A DNA stretch of 7,868 bases. Origin: CAYMLQ01 sp964390795. Its GTDB lineage: Bacteria; Verrucomicrobiota; Kiritimatiellia; RFP12; UBA1067. The stretch lies in contig CAYMLQ010000289.1 in assembly GCA_964390795.1 (NCBI GenBank), forward strand, positions 1 to 7,868, in the 5' to 3' direction. The notes below the pieces were generated by a model. It had not been told where the DNA came from. It was given only the letters and a program-made list of their open reading frames with translations, and made no database searches. Shown here one piece after another: positions 1-5,599 of this stretch. The position numbers and the translations under genes were made by a program. The stretch's first letter is position 1. Every line of letters starts with the position of its first letter.

Positions 1-890
1 CCCAAGCTCCAGGTATGGGTAAGGATTTTGCGGCCGATGCGGAGATCGGCGCACTGTTCACCTGTGCGAATGACGTGCTGGGGTTCGATCTCGCGAAGAT
101 CTGCTTTGAGGGGCCGGCCGAGGAGCTGACCAAGTCGAACATCTGCCAGCCGGCGATTTTCACCGTGAGCGTGGCGGCGTTCCGAGCGTTCCAGAAGTGC
201 TGCCCCCAGGTGGCATTCAAGATGGCGGGCGGCCTGAGCCTCGGCGAGTGGACGGCGCTGCACGTGGCGGGCGTGTTGGACTTTGAGTCGGCGCTGAAAA
301 TTCTGGAGGCGCGCGGGCGCTTCATGCAGCAGGCGTGCGAAGAGCAGGCGAGCGGCATGATCAGCATCATGGGTGCGACGGGCGAGCAGATCCAGACTCT
401 TTGCGACAGGTCCGGGATTACGGTCGCCAACATCAATTCGGACGCGCAGGTCGTGCTCTCCGGTCTCAAGACGGGCGTGGCGACGGCGGCGGCGGTGGCG
501 GGCGAACTGGGCGTGAAGGCCATCCCCCTGAATGTGGCGGGCGCCTTCCACTCTCCGCTGATGGCGTCGGCGCGGGCCAAGCTGACCGGGGTTCTCGACA
601 GCGTGAGCTTCCGCGCGCCGCAGATGCCCGTGCTTTCCAATGTCACGGGCCAGTTGCACAGCAGCGATCCGGCGGCGATCAAAGACGCGATGCTGCGCCA
701 GGTGACCGACTCGGTGCGGTGGTGCGACTGTGTGAAATGCGCGATCGGCGCGGGTGTGACGGACTTCGTAGAGTTCGGGCCCGGCAAGGTGCTCGCCGGC
801 CTGATCAAGCGCATCGACAAGAGCGTGAACACGGTGAGCGTCCAGGACGTGCCGTCGCTCGAGCAGGGCTGCCTGACCCTGCAGGCGTAA
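1..890 (+). CDS. fabD: Malonyl-CoA:ACP transacylase FabD, 5' end outside the window
   Basis: The enzyme transfers malonyl from CoA to acyl carrier protein in the cytoplasm, supplying the extender unit for type II fatty-acid synthesis. The frame is already open at base 3 and reads QAPG before the methionine at 15. This fits the usual FabD start (GQGAQ...GMGKD), so only about a dozen N-terminal residues should be missing and Met15 is internal. Counting from that Met, the nucleophile elbow is GLSLGEW (Ser75), the conserved Arg is R102 in EARGRFMQ, the catalytic His is H179 in GAFHSPLM, and the C-terminal GPGKVLAGLI motif is present. The elbow has Leu where E. coli-type enzymes have His (GHSLGE). 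The TAA stop lies 49 bases before fabG on the same strand, and acpP follows, so this is part of a fatty-acid operon. The family call is secure. Confidence 0.95.
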   Translation, partial: QAPGMGKDFAADAEIGALFTCANDVLGFDLAKICFEGPAEELTKSNICQPAIFTVSVAAFRAFQKCCPQVAFKMAGGLSLGEWTALHVAGVLDFESALKILEARGRFMQQACEEQASGMISIMGATGEQIQTLCDRSGITVANINSDAQVVLSGLKTGVATAAAVAGELGVKAIPLNVAGAFHSPLMASARAKLTGVLDSVSFRAPQMPVLSNVTGQLHSSDPAAIKDAMLRQVTDSVRWCDCVKCAIGAGVTDFVEFGPGKVLAGLIKRIDKSVNTVSVQDVPSLEQGCLTLQA

Positions 891-939
891 GGCTGCGTTC
901 GCTGCCGGATTATGATTTCAAAAGAAGAAGGGGTACATC

Positions 940-1683
940 ATGGGTGCATTTGAGGGCAAAGTGGCTGTCGTGACCGGTGCCGCTCGCGGCATCGGGCGGA
1001 CGATCGCCTTGAAGCTGGCGCAAGAGGGCGCCGACGTTGCGATTTGCGATTTGCAGGCCGAGTGGCTGGCCGAGACGGCGACTGCCGTTCAGGCGCTGGG
1101 CCGAAAAGCTCTGCCTTTGGCTGTGGATGTCGGTGACGGCGCGGCCGTCACCGCGTGCATCGCCGAGGTGATCAAGGTGTTCGGCAAGGTCGACATTATG
1201 GTGAATAATGCCGGCATCACCAAAGACACGCTCTTGGTGCGTATGTCCGACGATGACTGGGATGCGGTGTTGCGCGTGAACCTGAAGGGGACCTTCCTGT
1301 TCTCGCGCGCCGTAGCCAAGCATATGATGAAGCAGCGCAGTGGTGCGATCGTCAACATTGCGTCTGTGATCGGTCTGATCGGCAATGCCGGTCAGTGTAA
1401 CTATGCGGCTTCGAAGGCCGGTGTGATCGCGTTGACAAAATCCACGGCCAAAGAGTTGGCGTCCCGTGGCGTTCGCGTCAATGCGATTGCGCCGGGGTTC
1501 ATTTCGTCGAAGATGACGGACGCCCTTTCGCAGGAGGTGCGTGACCAGATGCTGGCGAACATTCCGATGGCCCGTTTCGGCGAGCCGGAAGATGTGGCGC
1601 GGGCGGTTGCGTTTCTGGCTTCAGACGAAGCCGGCTACGTGACGGGTCAGGTGCTGAGCGTGAATGGCGGCATGGTCATGTGA
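940..1683 (+). CDS. fabG: 3-oxoacyl-ACP reductase FabG
   Basis: This is an NADPH-dependent short-chain dehydrogenase/reductase that reduces 3-ketoacyl-ACP to 3-hydroxyacyl-ACP in fatty-acid elongation. It has 247 residues, the usual FabG size. The Rossmann nucleotide-binding motif TGAARGIG is at 12-19, NNAG at 89-92, the structural Asn at 114, and the catalytic Ser142-Tyr155-Lys159 set is complete (YAASK at 155-159). The C-terminus (GYVTGQVLSVNGGMVM) matches the family. The ATG at 940 follows an AAGGGG ribosome site at 928-933 with six bases between. Its position between fabD and acpP separates it from the many other SDR enzymes and supports the FabG assignment. Confidence 0.95.
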   Translation: MGAFEGKVAVVTGAARGIGRTIALKLAQEGADVAICDLQAEWLAETATAVQALGRKALPLAVDVGDGAAVTACIAEVIKVFGKVDIMVNNAGITKDTLLVRMSDDDWDAVLRVNLKGTFLFSRAVAKHMMKQRSGAIVNIASVIGLIGNAGQCNYAASKAGVIALTKSTAKELASRGVRVNAIAPGFISSKMTDALSQEVRDQMLANIPMARFGEPEDVARAVAFLASDEAGYVTGQVLSVNGGMVM

Positions 1684-1692
1684 TGTGACTGG

Positions 1693-1708
1693 CGCGGCTC
1701 GGGCCGCG
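1693..1708 (+). promoter_or_regulatory. GC hairpin in the fabG-acpP gap
   Basis: CGCGGC and GCCGCG form a perfect six-pair stem around a TCGG tetraloop, ten bases after the fabG stop. An A-rich leader to acpP follows, and there is no T-run, so it is not a classical terminator. A stem here could stabilise or process the acpP message, since ACP is usually needed in excess over its enzymes. That role is inference, and in GC-rich DNA such a short stem may be chance. Confidence 0.35.
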
Positions 1709-1743
1709 GCCTCAATTAGAGAAACAAGTCAAGGAGAGAGTAC

Positions 1744-1992
1744 ATGTCAAGCAAACTCGAAGAGCGGGTCAAAGAGATCATTGTTGAGCAGTTGGGCGTC
1801 AACGCCGAGCAGGTCACGCCGGAGGCATCGTTCATCGATGATCTGGGCGCGGACTCGCTGGACACCGTTGAGCTGATCATGGCGTTCGAAGAGGAGTTCG
1901 GCGCCGAGATCCCGGACGAGGACGCCGAGAAGCTGACGTCGGTCGGCAAGGTGCTCGAGTACCTGAAGGGCAAGGGCCTGGGTCAGGAGTAA
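1744..1992 (+). CDS. acpP: Acyl carrier protein
   Basis: This 82-residue acidic protein carries acyl chains on a 4'-phosphopantetheine arm during fatty-acid and lipid synthesis. The attachment motif GADSLD is present with Ser38 as the modified residue. The flanking helices (EQLGV, SFIDDLGADSLDTVELIM, EEEFGAEIPDED) are typical of bacterial AcpP, and the length is normal. The ATG at 1744 has a strong AAGGAG site at 1731-1736 with seven bases between. It lies 60 bases after fabG on the same strand and is followed at once by an intrinsic terminator, so it is the last gene of this unit. No fabF follows in the window, although fabF is the common next gene in many bacteria. Confidence 0.97.
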   Translation: MSSKLEERVKEIIVEQLGVNAEQVTPEASFIDDLGADSLDTVELIMAFEEEFGAEIPDEDAEKLTSVGKVLEYLKGKGLGQE

Positions 1993-2010
1993 GCTTTCCG
2001 CTACGAAAGA

Positions 2011-2048
2011 ACCGGGGGGATGTTCGCTGCATCCGCCCCGGTTTTTTT
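2011..2048 (+). terminator. Intrinsic terminator after acpP
   Basis: ACCGGGGGGATG (2011-2022) pairs with CATCCGCCCCGGT (2030-2042) around the loop TTCGCTG, with one bulged G on the 3' arm. The run TTTTTTT at 2042-2048 follows directly. The stem begins 18 bases past the acpP stop. This is a textbook Rho-independent terminator for the fabD-fabG-acpP transcript. Confidence 0.92.
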
Positions 2049-2101
2049 GTGCCCGCGTCACGGCCAGCGGAGGCGGTAGCCTCTCGACTGCGAAGCGGCA
2101 T

Positions 2102-2132
2102 GGCGGCTCACCGGGACGGTTCGCCCCGCTCC
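2102..2132 (-). repeat. REP-like hairpin copy A
   Basis: On the minus strand this reads GGC-GA-ACCG-TCC-CGGT-GA-GCC: an outer three-pair stem, a symmetric GA/GA internal loop, and an inner four-pair stem closed by TCC. It shares its flanks with copies B, C and D (2192-2333) but has its own stem sequence. It is the most acpP-proximal copy. Confidence 0.55.
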
Positions 2133-2191
2133 GCACGTACACTCTGCCAGGCACGAATGGCGCTAAGATAAGCTCACTCGTATCGCATTTT

Positions 2192-2218
2192 GACGGCTCA
2201 GCACAGCTTCGCCCTCCA
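2192..2218 (-). repeat. REP-like hairpin copy B (left arm of the element)
   Basis: On the minus strand this reads GGC-GA-AGC-TGT-GCT-GA-GCC, with CTCC-type flanks on one side and GTC on the other. It has the same architecture as copies A, C and D, with an AGC/GCT inner stem. It pairs with copy C to form the inner inverted repeat of the MITE-like element. Confidence 0.55.
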
Positions 2219-2240
2219 GTTCCCAAGCGAATCCGCAGGT

Positions 2241-2267
2241 TGGAGGGCGAGGCTGTGCCGAGCCGCC
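2241..2267 (+). repeat. REP-like hairpin copy C (right arm of the element)
   Basis: On the plus strand this reads TGGAG-GGC-GA-GGC-TGT-GCC-GA-GCC-GCC. Compared with copy B, the inner stem changes A-T to G-C on both sides at once, so pairing is kept. The loop TGT is the same as in copy B. Confidence 0.55.
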
Positions 2268-2302
2268 GCTTATCTTAGCGCCATTCCTGCCAGGCACTCA
2301 GG

Positions 2303-2333
2303 AGGTAGGGCGAAGCGTCCACGCTGAGCCGTC
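2303..2333 (+). repeat. REP-like hairpin copy D
   Basis: On the plus strand this reads GGTAG-GGC-GA-AGCG-TCCA-CGCT-GA-GCC-GTC. It lies just outside the right end of the MITE-like element, in the same orientation as copy C. The flanks and GA/GA internal loop are kept while the inner stem is longer and different in sequence. Confidence 0.5.
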
Positions 2334-2490
2334 TTCCGCGTCACCCGTTTTTGAGGAAGCCAGTGAAACGGGGAGGCGCCCGATCACGCCTCGCTCAATG
2401 AAGTACCAAACGCATAACCGCTGGCACCGAAAAATATGCAATCCTATTTTCCGTCGAGCTCAGGAAGTCAGGGGTTGGCCCGCTCCTCAA

Positions 2491-2514
2491 TTCCACACTT
2501 TGCAAAGTGTGGAA
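2491..2514. repeat. Perfect 24-bp palindrome
   Basis: TTCCACACTTTG (2491-2502) is followed with no spacer by its exact reverse complement CAAAGTGTGGAA (2503-2514). There is no T-run after it on either strand. It could be a dimeric protein-binding site, a cruciform, or part of a dispersed repeat. It lies 262 bases beyond the stop of the minus-strand ExbD-like gene, which is far for a simple terminator. Confidence 0.6.
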
Positions 2515-2527
2515 GAGGTCTCAAGCT

Positions 2528-2579
2528 AAGACCCGAAGACCCAACGGTAAGAAGAGGTGCTTTCTCATCTTCGGGTCTT
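2528..2579. repeat. Perfect 12-bp inverted repeat
   Basis: AAGACCCGAAGA (2528-2539) is matched exactly by TCTTCGGGTCTT (2568-2579) across a 28-base spacer. It lies 13 bases from the neighbouring 24-bp palindrome. Function is unknown; a transcript from either strand would form a stable stem. Confidence 0.55.
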
Positions 2580-2621
2580 GGCATGAGCCAATCCACCCTG
2601 TGTCCGTCGCTTGGTTTGTCA

Positions 2622-2647
2622 GATTCACTTCTCATGAGATGTGAATC
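2622..2647. repeat. 26-bp near-perfect palindrome
   Basis: GATTCACTTCTCA (2622-2634) is followed by TGAGATGTGAATC (2635-2647), its reverse complement except for one T/T mismatch in each arm. The centre TCTCATGAGA is fully symmetric. No T-run follows. Function is unknown. Confidence 0.55.
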
Positions 2648-2776
2648 CGCATTCGCAATATCTTCCTGGTCTAGAAGCCCTGAACCTTTCGTGATTCTTT
2701 TCTCTCCCAACGACGGCGAGGGACGGCGCGTCAGCGACGTTCCTCACCACCATCTTGTTGGCAGTCCTTTATGGCT

Positions 2777-3208
2777 TCAGTTCTCTTCAGGCTCAGCAAC
2801 TAATAGCCCTCCCTTGTATTTGATCTTCGATTCGGGCGGCGGCTCCATTCTTAAGCGAAGCGACGGAATTTGCGGGGGAAAGGCTTCACTCTCAGATTTG
2901 ATTACAACATTCGTCAGCCCGACCTTGTACATCATTTGGAGTGTTGACCAAACGTCCTTCATTTCTACCCTTGGCCAAACATAGATTGGAATATGGGCTG
3001 ACTTAGAGTTCGAGGCAATCCGCTCAAAGTGTGAGTTCATCTCCTCCTGAGATTTGCGTTGTCCATTCAAGTAAAGGACAGCATTTGTTCCATCATGACA
3101 TAGGTAGAAGCGTAGGTCAGAACCCCGACACCGTGCAGGCATACAGAATGCAACAAGGGTGACAAGGAGAACCATGAAGTTCGAGATTATCGCACAAGTT
3201 GTCCTCAT
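2777..3208 (-). CDS. Secreted or membrane-anchored protein with an ExbD/TolR-like domain
   Basis: The product has 143 residues. Residues 6-24 are hydrophobic (ISNFMVLLVTLVAFC) after Arg2, giving a signal peptide or single membrane anchor. Residues about 32-107 resemble the periplasmic domain of ExbD/TolR: the strand-turn LYLNGQ (45-50), the helix SQEEMNSHFERIA, the strand IPIYVWP (73-79), a helix, and the ending VGLTNVVIKSE (96-106). The membrane segment lacks the Asp that ExbD/TolR use for proton-driven work, and the short cytoplasmic start is missing. No ExbB or TolQ partner is in view. A proline-rich tail follows. The start is supported by AGAAGGGG six bases upstream of the ATG. It lies 195 bases downstream of the FmdB-type gene, a gap in which I see no gene. 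Base composition is more AT-rich than its neighbours. The domain match is read by eye and is moderately sure; the role is unknown. Confidence 0.6.
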   Translation of the reverse strand: MRTTCAIISNFMVLLVTLVAFCMPARCRGSDLRFYLCHDGTNAVLYLNGQRKSQEEMNSHFERIASNSKSAHIPIYVWPRVEMKDVWSTLQMMYKVGLTNVVIKSESEAFPPQIPSLRLRMEPPPESKIKYKGGLLVAEPEEN

Positions 3209-3403
3209 ATTTTTCCCCTTCTGCCAACGTTCTTTCTAGTAATTGGGAAAGCCAGAATCTGGTGGACGACAGGCACCGGCCATACTGGCTGCGGTGGCTG
3301 CAACGGTAATTGTCGGGGCCATGGGGGGCCGGACACCTCGCCCCGAACGACGCGCTGGCGGCCATTGTTCCGAAGAACGCCCACTTAAACCCTGCCGGTG
3401 CGC

Positions 3404-3649
3404 TCAGTGGCCACAGGCGCCGGCGCAGCCGCAGCCGCTCGCCGCGCCGGCTGCAGGGCAGGCTGCCTCGCTGGGGCAGCTCCCGCAGCCGCCGCGGGCC
3501 ATGGGCGCGGGTTTCGCGAAGGCGGAGAGCTGTTTTGCGACCTTCTTCGCGCCACACGAGGGGCATTTCCCGGGTTTGTCCGCGAGGGTCCGGGCGAGGA
3601 ATTCAAAAGCGTTGCCGCAGGCTGAGCAGGCGTATTCGTAGATTGGCAT
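3404..3649 (-). CDS. FmdB-family zinc-ribbon protein with Cys-rich tail
   Basis: The product has 81 residues. The N-terminus MPIYEYACSACG, with CPSCG at 29-33, is the hallmark of the FmdB zinc-ribbon family: Cys8, Cys11, Cys29 and Cys32 should hold one zinc ion. The family is widespread and named after a suspected regulator of a formylmethanofuran dehydrogenase operon, but its real role is mostly unknown. After residue 45 comes a Gly/Ala-rich tail with six more Cys (55, 58, 64, 73, 75, 79) and a terminal His. The ATG at 3649 lacks a clear ribosome site, the upstream sequence being TCACCCCT. The gene lies 64 bases after potD on the same strand, with a GTTAGGA array in that gap, and may be read from the potABCD transcript. 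Confidence 0.8.
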   Translation of the reverse strand: MPIYEYACSACGNAFEFLARTLADKPGKCPSCGAKKVAKQLSAFAKPAPMARGGCGSCPSEAACPAAGAASGCGCAGACGH

Positions 3650-3662
3650 AGGGGTGATTTAA

Positions 3663-3700
3663 GTTAGGAGTTAGGATTTAGGAGTTAGGAGTGGGGAGTT
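3663..3700. repeat. GTTAGGA heptamer array 1
   Basis: Five tandem seven-base units run GTTAGGA, GTTAGGA, TTTAGGA, GTTAGGA, GTGGGGA, then GTT. It lies in the gap between the FmdB-type gene and potD. The same unit in the same orientation recurs at 6515-6535, so this is a dispersed repeat and not local slippage alone. Confidence 0.8.
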
Positions 3701-3713
3701 GAACGCCGGGGCG

Positions 3714-4754
3714 CTACTCCGTGGCTTTGATGGTGTCCCAGGTCTTGGAGTAGAGCGCGTTGGCCTCGCCAAGGTCTTTCAACACTTCGGCTTTGGAGAG
3801 GATGTCGGAGGGGGGCAAGATGGCAGGATTCGCGCGGTATTTCTCCGGGAGCTTCGCGAGCGCCGACTTGTTGGGCATGACCGTGCAGATGTACTGAATG
3901 TTTTTGGAGGCGTTGTCGGGGTCGTAGAGGAAGTTGATGAAGGCGTGCGCCAGTCCCAGCTCTTTCGCGCTCTTGGGGATCACCATCTCGTCGCAGGCGG
4001 CGGAGAAGCCCTCTTTGGGGTAGGCGAAGCCGACGTTTTCAGGATCCTCGAGCATGACCTGCGCCACGTCGCCGTTGTAGCCGTGGCCGAGCACGAACTC
4101 GCCGCTGGCGATGCCGGTCTTGTACTGCTCGTTGTCGAACTTCGCGATGTTCTTCTTCCAGCGGAGCACGACCTCGCCGGCCTTCTGCAGCTCTGCGGGG
4201 TTGGTCGAGTTGAGGCTGTAGCCCAGCGATTTGAGGCCCGCGCCGATGGTCTCGCGAAAGTCGTTGAGGAGCGCCGAGCGGCCTTTGAACGCGGGGTTGT
4301 CGAATGACGCCCAGGAGATTTCGGCGCCGGCGGTCTTGTCCTTGCGGTAGGCGATGCCGGCGAAGGTGATGGCGTACGGCACGTTGTAGGTCATCTCCGG
4401 ATTGAGGATCACGCACGTGTAGGCGGCGTCGAAATGGGTGGCGACATTCGGCAGCTTGCTCTTGTCGAGGGGCTGGAGCATGCCGCGCTGCGCCATGAGG
4501 CTGATCTGGTAGGAGCTTGGGAAGATGATGTCGTAGCTGCCGCTGCCGGCCAGCATCTTGGCGTACATGGTTTCGTTCGAGTCGAAGGTGTCCACCTTGA
4601 CGCGGCAGCCGTTGGCCTGCTCGAAGGCGGAGACCAGCTCGGGGTCGAGATAGTCCGACCACGTGTAGAGGTGCAAGGTTGGTTTCTTGGGGCCGCAGCC
4701 AGTCAGCAGGGCGACGGTCAGACAAAGCGCGGCAAGCGGGAGGCTGGTTTTCAT
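3714..4754 (-). CDS. potD: Polyamine ABC transporter substrate-binding lipoprotein PotD
   Basis: The product has 346 residues, close to E. coli PotD (348). It captures a polyamine outside the inner membrane and hands it to PotBC. The start MKTSLPLAAL leads into a lipoprotein signal with lipobox LTGC (17-20), so Cys20 is the lipidated residue. The fold is a periplasmic binding protein: LYTWSDYLDP (29-38), FDSNETMYAK (57-66), FPSSY (78-82), LLNDFRET (162-169). By eye alignment, the acidic residues that hold the amines in E. coli PotD (Asp168, Glu171, Asp257) correspond to Asp165, Glu168 and Asp255. The stacking Trp229 becomes Tyr226 and Trp255 becomes Ala253. The ligand may therefore be putrescine, spermidine or a related cation. 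The ATG at 4754 has AGGAGA at 4760-4765. The frame stays open far upstream, but that part overlaps potC and is not coding. Confidence 0.92.
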   Translation of the reverse strand: MKTSLPLAALCLTVALLTGCGPKKPTLHLYTWSDYLDPELVSAFEQANGCRVKVDTFDSNETMYAKMLAGSGSYDIIFPSSYQISLMAQRGMLQPLDKSKLPNVATHFDAAYTCVILNPEMTYNVPYAITFAGIAYRKDKTAGAEISWASFDNPAFKGRSALLNDFRETIGAGLKSLGYSLNSTNPAELQKAGEVVLRWKKNIAKFDNEQYKTGIASGEFVLGHGYNGDVAQVMLEDPENVGFAYPKEGFSAACDEMVIPKSAKELGLAHAFINFLYDPDNASKNIQYICTVMPNKSALAKLPEKYRANPAILPPSDILSKAEVLKDLGEANALYSKTWDTIKATE

Positions 4755-4807
4755 GAATTTCTCCTGGGTGTGTTTGTGCGGTTGAACGTGAAAAATGGGG
4801 CGGGCTG

Positions 4808-5599
4808 TCAGGTTCGCTTGGCGGAGTGCTGCTTGATGTTCTGAAACGCGCGGCTGGCCAGAACGAGGATGAAGGTGAGCAGCAGCATGACGGTCGAGAG
4901 GCAGTTGATGACGGGCAGCTTGGGGCTGTGCTTGATCATGCTGTAGACTTTGAGCGGCAGCGTGCTGGAGCCGGGGCCCGCCACGAAGAAGGTGATCACG
5001 AAGTCGTCGATCGAGAGGGTGAAGGCCAGAAGCCCGCCCGAGATGATGCCGGGCAGCAGCAAAGGGAGCTGGACTTTCACGAACGAGACCCAGGCGTTGG
5101 CGCCGAGGTCGCGCGCCGCTTCGATCAGGCTGTCGTCGAAGTCCTGAAGGCGCGCGAGGACGGTCATGGTGACGTAGCTGACGCAGAAGGTCGTGTGGGC
5201 GAGCAGGATCGTGTGGAGGCCGCAGTCCATGCCGATCGCGGTGAAGGTCAGCAGCAGGCTGATGCCCATGAGGATCTCGGGGATCACCAGCGGCGTGTAG
5301 ATCAGTCCGTAGTGGATATTCTGAAGGCGCGAATTCCAGCGGTGCAGGGCGAGGGCGGCGCTGGTTCCGAGCAGGCAGGAGGCCAGCGTGGCGCCGGCCG
5401 CGATGAGCAGGCTGTTGGTGAAGGCGGTCCAAACCGCTTGGTCGTGGAGGAGCAGATTGTACCAGTTGAGCGTGAAGCCCTCCCACGTGCCGCCGAAGCG
5501 CGAGAGGTTGAACGAATTGGCGGTCAGCGTCACGATCGGCAGGTAGAGGAAGGCAAGCACCGCGAACAGCACGATTACGGGGAAGGGGTTGCGCTTCAT
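4808..5599 (-). CDS. potC: Polyamine ABC transporter permease PotC
   Basis: The product is a 263-residue inner-membrane protein, one of two permease subunits forming the transport channel. Hydrophobic helices are visible at about 8-27, 62-84, 97-120, 128-148, 183-206 and 232-249, fitting the six-helix plan of PotC. The cytoplasmic EAA loop that docks on the ATPase is EAARDLGANAWVSF (160-173), followed by QLPLLLPGI. The ATG overlaps the potB stop as ATGA (5596-5599), so the two are translationally coupled, and a GGGGG run precedes the start. potD follows after 53 bases. Order and sequence both support PotC over PotI or another family member, though these differ mainly by substrate. Confidence 0.92.
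   Translation of the reverse strand: MKRNPFPVIVLFAVLAFLYLPIVTLTANSFNLSRFGGTWEGFTLNWYNLLLHDQAVWTAFTNSLLIAAGATLASCLLGTSAALALHRWNSRLQNIHYGLIYTPLVIPEILMGISLLLTFTAIGMDCGLHTILLAHTTFCVSYVTMTVLARLQDFDDSLIEAARDLGANAWVSFVKVQLPLLLPGIISGGLLAFTLSIDDFVITFFVAGPGSSTLPLKVYSMIKHSPKLPVINCLSTVMLLLTFILVLASRAFQNIKQHSAKRT

Larger units (their letters stand above)
2144..2297. mobile_element. MITE-like 132-bp element with 11-bp flanking direct repeats
   Basis: The core (2155-2286) begins with GAATGGCGCTAAGATAAGC and ends with its exact reverse complement (2268-2286), giving perfect 19-bp terminal inverted repeats. A second inverted pair lies inside, 2194-2218 against 2241-2265, matching at 23 of 25 positions around a 22-base loop (2219-2240). 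The left arm has 20 extra bases (2174-2193). The 11-mer CTGCCAGGCAC lies directly outside both ends (2144-2154 and 2287-2297), as a target duplication would. That 11-mer is itself almost palindromic, so it could instead be part of the inverted repeat. There is no transposase, so any movement would need one in trans. The structure is seen directly; mobility is inferred. Confidence 0.55.
2049..2776. other. Convergent intergenic region rich in inverted repeats
   Basis: This stretch of about 730 bases lies between the 3' ends of acpP (plus) and the ExbD-like gene (minus). I find no convincing gene in it. Open frames at 2436-2984 (+) and 2468-2710 (-, TTG start) lack a recognisable domain or ribosome site and run through the palindromes. 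Besides the repeats listed separately it has small stems at 2070-2083 (GAGGC, loop GGTA, GCCTC), 2344-2372 (CCCGTTT/AAACGGG) and 2373-2392 (GAGGCG/CGCCTC). The half beyond about 2400 is visibly richer in A and T than the flanking operons. Confidence 0.7.

Noticed and set aside
2468..2710. An 80-codon minus-strand frame starting at TTG
   Set aside because: No ribosome site or family resemblance, and its sequence includes all three long symmetries; more likely part of a repeat or gene remnant than a live gene.
2436..2984. A 182-codon plus-strand open frame
   Set aside because: It runs through the palindromes and into the ExbD-like gene on the other strand, has no ribosome site or domain, and is Ser/Pro-rich as expected for an antisense reading.
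3243..3641. Plus-strand frames over the FmdB-type gene
   Set aside because: Opposite a well-marked zinc-ribbon gene, with Arg/Ala/Pro-rich low-complexity translations.
3714..5486. A 590-codon open frame that includes potD
   Set aside because: Only the part from ATG 4754 has a ribosome site, lipoprotein signal and PotD homology; the upstream part overlaps potC in another frame and reads as low-complexity Arg/His/Pro-rich sequence.
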